Origin: Clostridiales bacterium
GTDB lineage: Bacteria; Bacillota; Clostridia; Christensenellales; UMGS416
DNA length: 6,520 nucleotides
NCBI GenBank assembly: GCA_012515725.1
Contig: JAAYXU010000232.1
Coordinates: 1 to 6,520, forward strand
Reading direction: 5' to 3'
Notes under the pieces: generated by a model
Database searches by the model: none
The model's input: only the letters and a program-made list of their open reading frames with translations
Told to the model about the DNA's origin: nothing
In this document: piece after piece, positions 6,205 through 6,520 of the stretch
Layout: the number at the start of each line of letters is the position of its first letter
Numbering within the stretch: the first letter of the stretch is position 1
Translations under genes and position numbers: made by a program

Positions 6205-6520
6205 TTGCATAGCGAGGTCAGCCAGTCAGCCCAGCGCGTCGCCGAAAGGCTTCTTGAAAAGAAAGCGCAGGATATCCGGATCGTCGACATATCCGGTATG
6301 ACAATTATTGCCGACGCGTTCGTCATCGCCAGTGGTCGCACAGTGGTGCAGACCCGGGCGCTGTATGACGAGCTGCTTGAGAAGGAAGGGCCTCCCCGCA
6401 GGGCGGAAGGCTACGCGGCGGGCCGATGGATCATGATGGACTACGGCGACATACTCGTGCATATCTTCCATGAGGAAGAGCGCGAGTTCTACGATCTGGA
6501 GCGCCTGTGGGACCGCGGGA
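6205..6520 (+). CDS. rsfS: Ribosomal silencing factor RsfS, 3' end cut by window edge
   Basis: RsfS binds ribosomal protein uL14 on the 50S subunit and blocks joining to the 30S when nutrients are short. 105 codons are visible and no stop is reached, so the last part is missing. The family pattern is clear: KKAQDIRIVDIS at 19-30, IADAFVIASG at 35-44, Arg51-Ala52, EGYAAGRWIMMDYGD at 68-82, VHIF at 85-88, and FYDLERLW at 95-102. The start is a TTG at 6205, supported by AGGAGAG at 6190-6196 with 8 bases between and by the family's usual N-terminal length. Another in-frame TTG at 6157 overlaps the yqeK stop and would add 16 residues. It is less likely. The gene is 44 bases from yqeK. The LytR-type gene often found between yqeK and rsfS is absent. 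Confidence 0.94.
   Translation, partial: MHSEVSQSAQRVAERLLEKKAQDIRIVDISGMTIIADAFVIASGRTVVQTRALYDELLEKEGPPRRAEGYAAGRWIMMDYGDILVHIFHEEEREFYDLERLWDRG

Overview
The window looks like a stretch of chromosome from an anaerobic, GC-rich member of the Firmicutes (Clostridia-like). Three things point there. YqeK is a mainly Firmicutes HD-domain protein. The order yhbY, nadD, yqeK, rsfS is the familiar Firmicutes arrangement. Finally, Obg carries the clostridial style of linker and the C-terminal OCT domain, and it sits behind an NfnAB electron-bifurcating transhydrogenase typical of anaerobes. Genus cannot be read from this sequence.

Left block, + strand (1 to 3966): a leader with an extended -10 promoter, then nfnA, nfnB, obg and yhbY packed as an operon. 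nfnA and nfnB overlap by 10 bases, nfnB and obg abut with no spacer, and yhbY follows obg by 8 bases. NfnAB balances NADH, NADPH and ferredoxin. Obg is the ribosome-assembly GTPase and YhbY binds pre-ribosomal RNA.

Middle (3978 to 4865, - strand): one gene convergent with yhbY and divergent from nadD. It encodes a 295-residue protein with four predicted membrane segments around a domain resembling Mrr-type nucleases, but with catalytic positions apparently lost. It interrupts the otherwise standard cluster. Its 3' end carries a 14-base-arm inverted repeat, and the 64-base divergent spacer beyond its 5' end carries a 25-base imperfect dyad.

Right block, + strand (4930 to the edge): nadD (NAD synthesis), yqeK (predicted Ap4A hydrolase) and rsfS (ribosome silencing factor, TTG start, cut by the window end). 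nadD and yqeK overlap by 23 bases.

The functional themes are nicotinamide nucleotide supply and redox balance (nfnAB, nadD) and ribosome assembly or silencing (obg, yhbY, rsfS), with a nucleotide-alarmone hydrolase between them. Most genes are ordinary housekeeping members of their families. The items that deserve attention are the membrane pseudo-nuclease, the two symmetric elements at its borders, and two perfect -10 hexamers inside the ends of obg and yqeK. No RNA gene, CRISPR array or mobile element was seen.
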